Source: Rhodoferax sp. PAMC 29310
GTDB taxonomy: Bacteria > Pseudomonadota > Gammaproteobacteria > Burkholderiales > Burkholderiaceae_C
Assembly (NCBI RefSeq): GCF_017948265.1
Contig: NZ_CP072852.1
Coordinates: 1,054,001-1,118,000 of the forward strand
DNA length: 64,000 bases
Direction: 5' to 3'
Position 1 is the first letter of the stretch. Each line of letters begins with the position of its first letter. The notes under the pieces are model-generated. The model was not told the DNA's origin, searched no databases, and saw nothing but the letters and a program-made list of their open reading frames with translations. Positions 1 to 10,918 of the stretch are shown here, in pieces. The translations under genes were made by a program, and so were the position numbers.

Positions 1-2
1 CG

Positions 3-254
<252 letters not shown>

Positions 255-268
255 GCGGATACAGATTC

Positions 269-1879
269 ATGCATCAAAAAATTCTTATTCTGGACTTTGG
301 TTCTCAAGTCACTCAGCTGATTGCTCGTCGAATTCGCGAAGCCCATGTTTTTTGTGAAGTTCACCCCTGTGACGTCACCAGCGACTGGGTGCGCGAATAT
401 GCGCGCGACGGCAACTTAAAGGGCGTCATCCTTTCCGGTAGCCACGCCAGCGTTTACGAAGATACGACGGACAAAGCACCCCAGGCGATCTTTGAATTGG
501 GCGTTCCCGTTTTAGGTATCTGCTATGGGATGCAAACCATGGCGCACCAATTGGGTGGCATGGTGCAAAGTGGTCACAAGCGCGAATTTGGCCATGCCGA
601 TGTACGAGCTCATGGCCACACCCGCCTGCTTGAGGGTATTCAGGACTACGCCAATGCTGACGGACATGGCATGTTGCAGGTATGGATGAGCCACGGCGAC
701 AAAGTCACCGATCTGCCGCCGGGTTTCAAACTAATGGCCAGCACAGAAAGCTGCCCCATCGCCGGCATGGCCGATGAAGAGCGTCGCTTCTACGGCGTGC
801 AATTCCACCCCGAGGTCACTCACACCAAGCGTGGCGCGGCCTTGCTGGAGCGGTTTGTACTAGAGATCTGCGAAGCTCGTGCCGACTGGATCATGGGCGA
901 CTACATCAGCGAAGCGGTTCAAAAAATTCGTGAACAAGTCGGCACTGAAGAAGTCATTCTGGGTCTGTCCGGTGGTGTTGACTCGTCCGTGGCCGCCGCT
1001 TTGATCCACCGCGCCATTGGTGACCAGTTAACTTGTGTTTTTGTGGACCATGGCCTATTGCGTCTGAATGAAGGCGACATGGTCATGGAGATGTTCGTCA
1101 ACAAATTGCACGCCAAGGTCGTTCGCGTCGATGCGGCCGATCAATTTTTGGGTGAACTCAAAGACGTTAGTGAGCCGGAAGCCAAGCGAAAGATCATTGG
1201 TCGCGAGTTTGTTGAAGTGTTCAAAAGCGAAGCAAGCAAGCTGAAGAACGATCACTCGCGTCATGTTGCGTGGCTGGCCCAAGGCACCATTTACCCTGAC
1301 GTGATCGAGTCCGGTGGCGCCAAGTCCAAGAAGGCCGTCGTCATCAAGAGCCACCACAACGTCGGCGGACTGCCTGAGCAGCTCGGGCTCAAATTACTGG
1401 AGCCACTTCGAGAGTTGTTCAAGGATGAGGTGCGTGAGTTGGGCGTGGCCCTGGGTTTGCCCCACCACATGGTTTATCGCCACCCCTTCCCAGGACCGGG
1501 TTTGGGTGTTCGGATTCTTGGTGAGGTCAAAAAAGAATTCGCGGACTTGCTCCGCGAAGCGGACGCCATCTTTATCGAAGAGTTGCGCAACTTCATTGAC
1601 GAAGCCACCGGCAAAAGCTGGTACGACCTGACAAGCCAGGCGTTTGTGGTGTTTCTCCCGGTGAAGAGTGTGGGCGTGATGGGCGATGGACGGACGTATG
1701 ACTACGTGGTTGCCTTGCGGGCCGTTCAAACCAGTGACTTCATGACCGCAGACTGGGCGGAGTTGCCCTACGCGCTGCTCAAGAAGGTCTCTGGACGAAT
1801 CATCAACGAAGTACGCGGCATTAACCGGGTCACCTACGACGTCAGCACCAAGCCGCCCGCCACGATTGAGTGGGAATAA
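269..1879 (+). CDS. guaA: GMP synthase (glutamine-hydrolysing)
   Basis: GMP synthase converts XMP to GMP using ATP and glutamine in the cytoplasm. The 536-residue product has the normal two-part layout. The N-terminal class I glutamine amidotransferase carries the nucleophile Cys85 in GICYGMQ and the His180/Glu182 pair in FHPE. The ATP pyrophosphatase domain carries the P-loop SGGVDSS at about 234-240, and the C-terminal dimerisation domain ends with KPPATIEWE. Length matches the family. It follows guaB by 14 bases, so purine supply probably sets expression of both. A long hairpin follows the stop codon. Confidence 0.98.
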   Translation: MHQKILILDFGSQVTQLIARRIREAHVFCEVHPCDVTSDWVREYARDGNLKGVILSGSHASVYEDTTDKAPQAIFELGVPVLGICYGMQTMAHQLGGMVQSGHKREFGHADVRAHGHTRLLEGIQDYANADGHGMLQVWMSHGDKVTDLPPGFKLMASTESCPIAGMADEERRFYGVQFHPEVTHTKRGAALLERFVLEICEARADWIMGDYISEAVQKIREQVGTEEVILGLSGGVDSSVAAALIHRAIGDQLTCVFVDHGLLRLNEGDMVMEMFVNKLHAKVVRVDAADQFLGELKDVSEPEAKRKIIGREFVEVFKSEASKLKNDHSRHVAWLAQGTIYPDVIESGGAKSKKAVVIKSHHNVGGLPEQLGLKLLEPLRELFKDEVRELGVALGLPHHMVYRHPFPGPGLGVRILGEVKKEFADLLREADAIFIEELRNFIDEATGKSWYDLTSQAFVVFLPVKSVGVMGDGRTYDYVVALRAVQTSDFMTADWAELPYALLKKVSGRIINEVRGINRVTYDVSTKPPATIEWE

Positions 1880-1888
1880 ACCAGACTT

Positions 1889-1939
1889 GACGATTTTCTG
1901 AGTCAACACATTGATTGTGTGGACTCAGAAACAATCGTC
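1889..1939 (+). terminator. Long inverted repeat after guaA (terminator or attenuator)
   Basis: The arms GACGATT-TTCTGAGTC-AACACA and their complement pair over about 22 bases around a short TTGAT-type loop, with one 2-base bulge and one mismatch. It starts 9 bases after the guaA stop and ends 26 bases before the tadA start. There is no clear T-run after the 3' arm, so it may be a transcript-stabilising or processing hairpin rather than a classical intrinsic terminator. Confidence 0.55.
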
Positions 1940-1953
1940 TCAGTAAACGATGA

Positions 1954-4399
<2,446 letters not shown>

Positions 4400-4478
4400 A
4401 CAGCGCGTGTATATAGTTCCAAGGATGGGCACTTTGTTTTAAACTGCAGCCTGACTCACGAACCACAAACTGCACTCC

Positions 4479-5393
4479 ATGGGCCTTATCCGAACCGTAG
4501 TTTTTACCGATCTTTTTGGCAGTATTGGCGCCTTTGAAGCGCTAGGCAACGCCAAAGCGACCCAGGTGGTGACTGAAGTCACGAGTTGGATTTCAACCGT
4601 TATTGAGGCACATGGCGGACGGGTGGTCAAAATTTTGGGTGATGGCGTGTTGGCGCTGTTTGAGAACAACCATCAAGGTATTTCGGCGGTCATTGAAATT
4701 CAACGCAGCCGATTAAAGCAGTTGGCGCACCCGTCAGGCGCCAGCCGCATGCCGATTCGCATTGGCGTTGCCACCGGCGAGGTCGAACTGGTTGATGGCG
4801 ACTGTTATGGTGATGCCGTCAACGTCGCCGCCAGACTGAGTGACATGTCGGGTCCACAACAAATTTGGGCCAGCAGTCAGTCGCTGCAAGATGTTCCACA
4901 ACGCTCAGGCGTTCACTTTCGTACGCTAGGTCCCATCAGTATTCGAGGCCGGGCCGAATCCTGTACCGTTTATCAAATCGATTGGCAAGAGGACGTTTCA
5001 ACCGAGTTCTTGACTATGCAGGCTGAGCTTGACTCATCCTTTGACACGCCAGATCGGGATGCGCTTGGCGGACAGATTGAATTGAGCTGGTTGACCACTC
5101 GAATGACTTTTCGTTCATATGAGCTGCCAATTCATATTGGCAGGGTGCCTCAGGCCGACTTTGTCGTCACAGATCCTCGGGTATCTCGAACCCATGCTCG
5201 CATCGACTGGCGTAATGGCAGTTTTATGTTGGTCGATCTCAGCTCCTATGGTTGCTGGGTCCGTTTCTCAGGTGGTGGATCAGATCTATTGCTTCGTCGC
5301 AAAGAGTGCGTGCTGCACGGCCGGGGAGAAATCAGCCTCGGATCATCCTTTGCCGACCTGAGTGCGGCAACAGTAATGTTTTCGCTATCGTGA
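4479..5393 (+). CDS. Class III adenylate/guanylate cyclase domain with C-terminal FHA domain
   Basis: The 304-residue protein joins a nucleotidyl cyclase homology domain (about 1-170) to a forkhead-associated phosphothreonine-binding domain (about 205-280). The cyclase part keeps both metal-binding aspartates (Asp11 in VFTDLFGS, Asp55 in KILGDGV), Lys51, and the transition-state pair Asn115/Arg119 in DAVNVAAR, so it may be catalytically active. The FHA part keeps GR at 221-222, Ser236, Arg237 and His239, although the usual NGT turn reads YGC. There is no signal peptide or membrane helix. It may produce a cyclic nucleotide in response to a phosphorylated partner; this is inference. No strong ribosome-binding site precedes the chosen ATG, so the start is moderately certain. 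Confidence 0.85.
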   Translation: MGLIRTVVFTDLFGSIGAFEALGNAKATQVVTEVTSWISTVIEAHGGRVVKILGDGVLALFENNHQGISAVIEIQRSRLKQLAHPSGASRMPIRIGVATGEVELVDGDCYGDAVNVAARLSDMSGPQQIWASSQSLQDVPQRSGVHFRTLGPISIRGRAESCTVYQIDWQEDVSTEFLTMQAELDSSFDTPDRDALGGQIELSWLTTRMTFRSYELPIHIGRVPQADFVVTDPRVSRTHARIDWRNGSFMLVDLSSYGCWVRFSGGGSDLLLRRKECVLHGRGEISLGSSFADLSAATVMFSLS

Positions 5394-5429
5394 ATGATGT
5401 GGCTTTTAAATTCGATACACGTTCAGATT

Positions 5430-5457
5430 ACTTAACATAATATACATCGTATCAATT
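5430..5457 (+). other. dif-like XerC/XerD recombination site (putative phage attachment site)
   Basis: Read on the minus strand this 28-base segment is an 11-base arm, then TGTATA, then TTATGTTAAGT. The central hexamer is identical to that of the Escherichia coli dif site and the XerD-side arm differs from TTATGTTAAAT at one base. The XerC-side arm matches poorly, about 3 of 11. A site with one good arm and one degenerate arm is what is expected of an attachment site used by filamentous phages that borrow the XerCD recombinases. It lies 36 bases after the cyclase gene and directly before the phage-type pseudogene. Confidence 0.55.
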
Positions 5458-6005
5458 ACGATCAGGGAAAAGCCAAGTCCCTCAAAGCCCGTGAAACCCG
5501 TGTCCTCCTAGGCGCACGCTTCAAAATTTTGCTGGCCGACACCGGGCTATTGCCTGAGGCTGCCGGGAAACTTCTTCACGTCACGCCCAGAACCATTCGG
5601 TACTGGATTTCCGGGCAAGTCCGGGTGCCGTACGCTGCCTACCGGATGGTGCGGGTCATGCGGGGGTTTGAACTGCCGTGAGAGGGCTGGCAAGGCTGGC
5701 ACATGAATTCGGGCAAGCTGTGGACGCCTGAAGGTTTTGGCTTCACGCCGAATTGCCAAAGCTGGTGTGCGCTGTTGGTGCGCCAAGATCGTCTGTTTCG
5801 AGAAATGGCCGAACGCGAACGCCAGGTCGATATCGCCATGCAAACGACTTTGAAAGGTCTGCTGCAAACGACGCCGACCGGCACAGTCGGCGATAAGCGC
5901 AGCGGGACGGCGGGGACGGTGGCGGCATCGTCTGCCGCTCATCCTGAAAAACAGGCAAAAAGGGCAATTACCCCACGTCTAGTAATACGGGGGGAAATTA
6001 ATTAA
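5436..6005 (+). pseudogene. Phage DUF3653-type protein, broken by an in-frame TGA
   Basis: Conceptual translation from 5436 to 6005 is one frame interrupted once, by TGA at 5679-5681. The first part contains a helix-turn-helix-like core (LLHVTPRTIRYWISGQVRVP, then AYRMVRVMRGFELP). The part after the stop (EGWQGWHMNSGKLWTPEG, then SWCALLVRQDRLF) is the continuation seen in DUF3653 proteins of Xanthomonas-type filamentous phages. There the junction usually reads ELP-Gly-x-GW, so GGA to TGA, one base, would explain the stop. No ATG or GTG start exists between the upstream in-frame TAA (5433) and the conserved core, so the 5' end is also damaged. A 100-residue frame from ATG 5703 could be translated alone but would lack the DNA-binding part. 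Confidence 0.65.
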
Positions 6006-6205
6006 AAAGGCATACGGGGGGCTCGGGCAGGTTACGGAAAAGCACTGCAAACGGGGGGGAAAGCGCAGGCCGTGGCGATGCCTAGAACGTCGGCGCCCTA
6101 CTCTGCAGCCACTGCCACGGAAAGGGGTATCGGGGACGTAGTCCCTGATGGAGACATAGGCCTAAGCGTCTCCCACGGGAGATGGTCGCGAGTGGTCGCC
6201 CTGAG
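5985..6205. repeat. Non-coding phage-like tract with ACGGGGGG runs and clustered small hairpins
   Basis: Between the pseudogene and the ankyrin gene (about 320 bases) I see no credible coding sequence. The motif ACGGGGGG occurs three times, at 5987-5994, 6014-6021 and 6051-6059 (seven Gs in the last). Further on are GGGAC-GTA-GTCCC at 6133-6145, GGAGAC paired with GTCTCC at 6150-6173, and the mutually exclusive TCTCCC-AC-GGGAGA at 6169-6182. Such a cluster resembles the origin or intergenic region of a single-stranded DNA phage, but that reading is inference. Confidence 0.4.
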
Positions 6206-6325
6206 TCTCTAAAGCCTCGTTTCGTATCCTGATAAACCGGTATTCCTGAACCCAAGAATGAAAAAAATTCCAATTAAATCATAAGCTTGCAAGTTTATAC
6301 ATCGGAACAAGCAGGCATAAAAATC

Positions 6326-7006
6326 TCACCAAACACCTTTAGGTGCTTTTGCCCGCACCGATGCGGCGATGAGCTTGGCGACGTCCTCACGCTTTGCTGC
6401 ATACGCAAAGTCAATTGCCGTTAACCCTTTTTCATTCTTCAACAACGGGTCTGCGCCGGCAGACAGCAGATCCTGCACAGATTCAACTGATCCGTAGTGG
6501 GCGGCCATCATCAGCGGCGTACTGCCGTTGGGAGACTCAGCGTCAATGTAGGCATAGTTCTCCAGCAACAAGGCAATGACCTTAACCTGACCGGTGGTCG
6601 CGGCGTAGTGAAGCGGAGTCCAACCGGTTTTGTTGACGTCGGCGCCACGCGCAATCAATGCCGCACAGATCTCAGTCAGCCCCTTCAATGATGCAATCAT
6701 CAAGGGGCTCTCGTCCTTGGCAGTTCGACTCTCAACCTGTGTTTTGGGCCATTTGATGAGCACAGTCGCCACCGCAATGGATGGCTCACGCACCGCCAAG
6801 TAGAGGGCGGCGTTTCCATCCTTGTCAACTGTATTCGAGTCAAAACCCCTATTCAACAAGCTCGACACAGTTTCGGCGTCATTGCGTTTGATGGCAACAA
6901 AAAAATCGTCATAGGAGCCAGCATTGGCTGCTGAAAATCCAATCAAAACAAACACTTGAACTACATACTTAATGCGTTGGATTACTTTTTTCATCGAAGA
7001 AATCAT
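6326..7006 (-). CDS. Exported ankyrin-repeat protein
   Basis: The 226-residue product begins with a signal peptide (positively charged start, hydrophobic stretch about 14-27, likely cut after ANA at 29). It then carries four to five ankyrin repeats, recognisable by GNAALYLAV (64 on), SPLMIASLKG (100 on), GWTPLHYAATTG (128 on), GSTPLMMAAHYG (161 on) and GLTAIDFAYA (194 on). Ankyrin repeats bind proteins; the partner is unknown, and the location is probably the periplasm. The chosen ATG overlaps the tatD stop as ATGA, so it is the last gene of the mltG-tatD operon. ATG 6994 is an alternative start. Small periplasmic ankyrin proteins are common in this bacterial group. Confidence 0.85.
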   Translation of the reverse strand: MISSMKKVIQRIKYVVQVFVLIGFSAANAGSYDDFFVAIKRNDAETVSSLLNRGFDSNTVDKDGNAALYLAVREPSIAVATVLIKWPKTQVESRTAKDESPLMIASLKGLTEICAALIARGADVNKTGWTPLHYAATTGQVKVIALLLENYAYIDAESPNGSTPLMMAAHYGSVESVQDLLSAGADPLLKNEKGLTAIDFAYAAKREDVAKLIAASVRAKAPKGVW

Positions 7007-7800
7007 GAGGTAAGCACTCCTTTGAAAAGCACATCGAAGTTGTGACTTGTCACTTCGGCGATCTGTTCGACCGAGCATTGCCTGAGCTCTGCCAGCTGTT
7101 TCGCAACATAAGGAACCAAGGATGGATTATTTGTTTTCCCACGGTAAGGCACTGGTGCCAAATAGGGGCTGTCGGTTTCAATCAGTATCCGGTCCAGAGG
7201 CACAAAAGCGGCGACATCACGTATATCCTGCGCGGTTTTGAACGTCAAAATCCCGGAAAACGAGATGTAAAACCCAAGATCCAAAGCGGCCCGGGCCACC
7301 TCCTTGGTCTCGGTAAAGCAATGAAAAACACCACCGGCGCTGCCAGCGGAGCCATCTTCACCCTCTTCCTTCAGAATGCCAATCGTGTCGTCCGACGCGG
7401 CGCGAGTGTGAATAACCAGTGGCTTATCCAATTGTCGAGCCGCTTGAATATGGGTTCGAAAACGGTTCCGCTGCCACTCCATGTCGGCAACGGTGCGCTC
7501 ACCCAACCGGTAGTAATCGAGACCCGTCTCGCCAATGCCGACCACGCGTGGCAGTTGCCCGAGGGTCAGCAAGTCTTGTAGCGACGGCTCGGTGACGCCT
7601 TCGTTGTCTGGATGCACGCCCGCTGTGGCCCAAAAATTATCGTAAGTGCTGGCTAGGGCGTGGACACCCGGAAATTCCTCTAGCGTGGTGCAAATGCACA
7701 AGGCCCGATCAACCCGGGCTTGCGCCATGGATTCGCGAATGGAGGCCAAGTTGGCGACAAGTTCTGGGAAATTGAGGTGGCAATGGGAGTCAGTGAACAT
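7003..7800 (-). CDS. tatD: TatD-family metal-dependent hydrolase
   Basis: TatD proteins are metal-dependent DNases or phosphohydrolases of the amidohydrolase superfamily in the cytoplasm. The 265-residue product starts with the metal-binding DSHCHLN (Asp4, His6, His8), followed by GIGETGLDYY near residue 90, VIHTR and FHCFTET in the middle, and ETDSPYLAP near 210. Length and motifs are those of an intact enzyme. It is the fifth gene of the mltG-tmk-holB-pilZ-tatD operon, a gene order that recurs in Gram-negative bacteria. The gene for the ankyrin protein starts within its stop codon. Confidence 0.95.
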   Translation of the reverse strand: MFTDSHCHLNFPELVANLASIRESMAQARVDRALCICTTLEEFPGVHALASTYDNFWATAGVHPDNEGVTEPSLQDLLTLGQLPRVVGIGETGLDYYRLGERTVADMEWQRNRFRTHIQAARQLDKPLVIHTRAASDDTIGILKEEGEDGSAGSAGGVFHCFTETKEVARAALDLGFYISFSGILTFKTAQDIRDVAAFVPLDRILIETDSPYLAPVPYRGKTNNPSLVPYVAKQLAELRQCSVEQIAEVTSHNFDVLFKGVLTS

Positions 7801-7844
7801 GGGGCAGTCGTTAAAAGCGCCCTGCCGCTGGTAACGGTCAGGAC

Positions 7845-8225
7845 TCAGATGGTCTGGGTAGGACGGTCAGAAGACAGGCTGTCGCCCAGAATTTCTTCAA
7901 TTTTGAGTTTGAGGGCACGGGACTTTTCGTCCTTGGGAAACAAGATGCCAACCCCTTGGGCCCGGCTGCTAGCCGCCTTGTCGGGCGTGATCCAAGCCAC
8001 GGTACCTGCAACGGGGTAGCGCTGTGGGTCATCGGGCAATGTCAGCAACACATATACATCGTCGCCCAATTGGTAATTTCTGGTGGTCGGGATGAATATG
8101 CCGCCTTCGGTGAACATGGGGATGTATGCCGCATACAAGGCCGATTTCTGCTTGATCGCGAGTTGAATCACACTGGGGCGTGGCGCAGTGTTGGAAGAGG
8201 TTGGCGTTGAAGTCGTTGTGCTCAT
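7845..8225 (-). CDS. PilZ-domain protein (type IV pilus PilZ type)
   Basis: A 126-residue protein with a short Ser/Thr-rich N-terminus and one PilZ domain. The motifs EGGIFIPT, LGDDVYVLL, PVAGTVAWITP and QGVGILF match the PilZ protein required for type IV pilus assembly. The arginine pair (RxxxR) used by canonical PilZ domains to bind cyclic di-GMP is not evident, which fits the pilus-assembly subtype. Its ATG overlaps the holB stop (ATGA), and tatD follows 44 bases later. The pairing with holB and tmk is the usual chromosomal context. Confidence 0.88.
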   Translation of the reverse strand: MSTTTSTPTSSNTAPRPSVIQLAIKQKSALYAAYIPMFTEGGIFIPTTRNYQLGDDVYVLLTLPDDPQRYPVAGTVAWITPDKAASSRAQGVGILFPKDEKSRALKLKIEEILGDSLSSDRPTQTI

Positions 8226-9238
8226 AGTGTGGGCGATGCCTTTGAGTTTAGGGCGATTTGCGCTTGGCTCACAAGCGCTTCCAGCATTAGCCCCGCGTTA
8301 AACGGGTGTTCGACGGTTCGCATGGTCTGCCCCAGTGCTTTTCCCCACGCCGACAGACTCCCAATTGACCCGCCCGCGGGCAGCTCGGATGCCCCAAAAA
8401 AACGCGGCGCCGCGCCTGTTTTGACGGCCAGCATGTCATGGCACAGCTTGTGAAGCGCATCAACGGCCTGGGCAGGCGTCCAGTCCTTGAGGGCAGCAAC
8501 CTCTCCGCGCGCCATGGCCTGTGGCAGTTTGACCCAGGCTTGAGCGGTGCGTCCTGATCCCAACGTGAATTGCAGTGCATCCTCCGGACGTCCACCCGCA
8601 GCTCGCAGCGCGATAGCGGCCTGATCACCGGCAACCCCTTGTGCCTGAAGCCACGCCAGAGACGCCGTAGTGGAGGGCCAAATCATGCTGTGACCCAAGC
8701 ACCGGCTGCGAATGGTCGGCAGCAACTGATGGGCAGCCTCGGTGGCCAACACGAATTTGACGTCGCCCGGTGGCTCTTCCAAAGTTTTGAGCAATGCGTT
8801 GGCGGTGATGTTATTCATGCGCTCTGCGGGATACACCAATACGGCCTTCCCGCGGCCTCGGGCACTGGTCCGCTGAGAAAATTCGACAGCATCACGCATG
8901 GCATCGACCCGGATTTCCTTGCTGGGCTTGCGTTTTTTGTCGTCGATGTCTGTTTGGGCTTTCTCACTCAACGGCCAACCCAACTCCATCATCACGGTTT
9001 CAGGCATGAGCACGCAAAGATCGGCATGGGTTCGGACATCAATGGCATGGCAGGCTGAGCAAACACCGCAGGCGCCCTGTGGGCCCGGTTGATCACAAAG
9101 CCACGCCCGAACCAACGCCATGGCCAAGCTGTATTGCCCCAAGCCGGACGGGCCAGCCAACTGCCACGCGTGGCCGCGTTGAGCCAGCAACGTTTGGGCC
9201 TGCGAGGCGATCCAGGGGGCAAGCCGACTGTCGCTCAT
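8222..9238 (-). CDS. holB: DNA polymerase III subunit delta'
   Basis: HolB is the delta' subunit of the clamp loader that places the beta clamp on DNA. The 338-residue product has the AAA+-like fold without an intact nucleotide site. A zinc module with four cysteines lies in CDQPG to [25 protein letters not shown] precedes the Ser-Arg-Cys motif of the sensor region (TIRSRC), and the C-terminal helical collar is recognisable. I chose ATG 9238, which overlaps the tmk stop as ATGA, over an open frame running 15 codons further upstream. The next gene, pilZ, also overlaps by 4 bases. Confidence 0.93.
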   Translation of the reverse strand: MSDSRLAPWIASQAQTLLAQRGHAWQLAGPSGLGQYSLAMALVRAWLCDQPGPQGACGVCSACHAIDVRTHADLCVLMPETVMMELGWPLSEKAQTDIDDKKRKPSKEIRVDAMRDAVEFSQRTSARGRGKAVLVYPAERMNNITANALLKTLEEPPGDVKFVLATEAAHQLLPTIRSRCLGHSMIWPSTTASLAWLQAQGVAGDQAAIALRAAGGRPEDALQFTLGSGRTAQAWVKLPQAMARGEVAALKDWTPAQAVDALHKLCHDMLAVKTGAAPRFFGASELPAGGSIGSLSAWGKALGQTMRTVEHPFNAGLMLEALVSQAQIALNSKASPTL

Positions 9239-9882
9239 GCCAGCCAACCTCGGTTGACGAGGGCCAGTCTGACTGCATCCCACACGTTTTCCCGCGTGCC
9301 GCCGGCATCTATTTGGGCAAAACGCTGTGGCGATTGGTTCATTCGGCTCTGATAGGCCGCCGCGACGCGCTTGAAAAACTCCAGCGGTTGCGCCTCAAAC
9401 CTGTCTGGTACCCGGGCGCCCTGCAGACGCTGCGCCGCAATCTCCGGCGCCAGATCAAACCAAACAGTGAGATCCGGTTGCCGTGTGAATTCGCCACCCT
9501 GCCCCTGTACCGCCTGCACCCAGCGCTCTAGAGTTGATAGCATTTCAAGGTCAAATCCCCGCCCACCACCTTGGTAGGCAAAGGTCGCGTCGGTGAATCG
9601 GTCACACAAGACAACGTCACCGCGAACCAGAGCCGGCTCAATGCATTGCAAAAGGTGGTCCCTGCGCCCCGCAAACACCAGCAAGGCCTCGGTCATCGCA
9701 TCCATAGGGTCGTTCAACACCATGGCGCGCAGGCGTTCTGCCAACGGCGTGCCTCCGGGCTCGCGCGTCAAGGTGACCTGACGGCCTTGTTCGCGAAACA
9801 TCTGGGCCAAACGGTCAATGTGGGTCGATTTCCCCGCGCCGTCAATGCCTTCAAAACTGATAAAAATTCCACCCACTGTCAT
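9235..9882 (-). CDS. tmk: Thymidylate kinase
   Basis: Thymidylate kinase phosphorylates dTMP to dTDP. The 215-residue protein starts with the P-loop [12 protein letters not shown] (about 9-20), followed by the DRY-like segment [17 protein letters not shown] near 95 and the [11 protein letters not shown] motif near 40. Length is normal. It follows mltG by 6 bases and is coupled to holB by a 4-base overlap, so the three are co-transcribed. Confidence 0.97.
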   Translation of the reverse strand: MTVGGIFISFEGIDGAGKSTHIDRLAQMFREQGRQVTLTREPGGTPLAERLRAMVLNDPMDAMTEALLVFAGRRDHLLQCIEPALVRGDVVLCDRFTDATFAYQGGGRGFDLEMLSTLERWVQAVQGQGGEFTRQPDLTVWFDLAPEIAAQRLQGARVPDRFEAQPLEFFKRVAAAYQSRMNQSPQRFAQIDAGGTRENVWDAVRLALVNRGWLA

Positions 9883-9888
9883 AAGTAC

Positions 9889-10872
9889 TTATTGCCCACG
9901 CTGGTATTTGTTCACCGCACGATTGTGCTCTGCCAGCGTGGCACTGAATTGGCTGGTGCCGTCACCGCGCGCCACGAAATAAATGGCCTTGGTCTGCGCA
10001 GGCTGCACCGCAGCCATCAATGATGATTTACCCGGCATGGATATCGGGGTTGGCGGCAAACCGGTTCGGGTGTAGGTGTTCCATGGCGTGTCTGCCAACA
10101 AATGGCGTCGGCGCAGATTGCCATCAAAGGTGTCGCCCAGGCCATAAATCACCGTGGGGTCCGTTTGAAGCATCATGCCAATGCGCAAGCGATTCACAAA
10201 CACCCCCGCAATCTCGGCGCGATCGCTGTCGCGCCCGGTTTCTTTTTCGACGATGCTAGCCAGCACCAGCATTTGCTCAGGCGTTTTCAGCGGAGAGTCG
10301 CTGGCTCGCAGTTTCCACGCGGCCTCCAGTTGGCGGTCCATGGCCAGCATGGCGGTCTTCAACACGCCGAGGTCACTGCTGCCTTTGGCATAGGTGTAGG
10401 TGTCAGGGAACAGGCGGCCTTCAGGATGAACGCCAGGCTTTCCGAGGCTGCTCATGATTAAATCGGGCTTGAGCCCTTTGCTATCGGGCGCAAGATGCTC
10501 TGCTTTTGATAGTGTTTCAAGCACTTGGGAGAAGGTCCACCCCTCGATAAGGGTAACGCTTCTCAGCGCCTGCTCTCCATTGACCAGCTTCTCCAACAAG
10601 CGCCGCGGCGTCGTTCCCGTTTCAATTTCATAACTCCCCGCCTTGATTTGGCGCGCGTCCCCTGACAGGCGAAACCACCAGTAAAGCAGCGTTGGATCGG
10701 TTTGCGCACCTGCTTCAACCACCGATTCCGCCACCGCGCGAGCTGACGCGCCTGACTGAATCAGCAAATCAAGCGGTGCGGATTGCCGCACCAAGGGATG
10801 GTGAAGCCACCAAGCGGCATAGCCCCCCAGGAGCGCGCCGGCAAGTACAAATATGAAGAGGAGACGACGCAC
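9889..10872 (-). CDS. mltG: Endolytic murein transglycosylase
   Basis: MltG cuts nascent glycan strands in the periplasm and is thought to terminate peptidoglycan synthesis. The 327-residue product has one N-terminal membrane helix (about 5-24) and a YceG domain. The catalytic glutamate lies in LASIVEKETGRDSDR and is followed by GVFVNRLRIGMMLQTDPTVIYG and the LPPTPISMPG motif. I chose GTG 10872, preceded by AAGG at a suitable distance; longer open frames extend into the divergent ygfZ gene. It heads the operon mltG-tmk-holB-pilZ-tatD-ankyrin. The 46 bases to ygfZ must hold the divergent start signals of both. Confidence 0.93.
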   Translation of the reverse strand: MRRLLFIFVLAGALLGGYAAWWLHHPLVRQSAPLDLLIQSGASARAVAESVVEAGAQTDPTLLYWWFRLSGDARQIKAGSYEIETGTTPRRLLEKLVNGEQALRSVTLIEGWTFSQVLETLSKAEHLAPDSKGLKPDLIMSSLGKPGVHPEGRLFPDTYTYAKGSSDLGVLKTAMLAMDRQLEAAWKLRASDSPLKTPEQMLVLASIVEKETGRDSDRAEIAGVFVNRLRIGMMLQTDPTVIYGLGDTFDGNLRRRHLLADTPWNTYTRTGLPPTPISMPGKSSLMAAVQPAQTKAIYFVARGDGTSQFSATLAEHNRAVNKYQRGQ

Positions 10873-10918
10873 AGCCTTACAGCCTTCCGATGAATTGAGT
10901 GCGGATGATAATTCACTC

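Noticed and set aside
5985..6060. Possible CRISPR-like repeats in the G-run tract
   Set aside because: There are only three short runs, unequal spacing and no repeat of 23 or more bases; a phage intergenic region is a better reading.
6326..7006. Ankyrin protein as an injected effector
   Set aside because: It has an ordinary Sec signal peptide and sits in a housekeeping operon; nothing points to host targeting.
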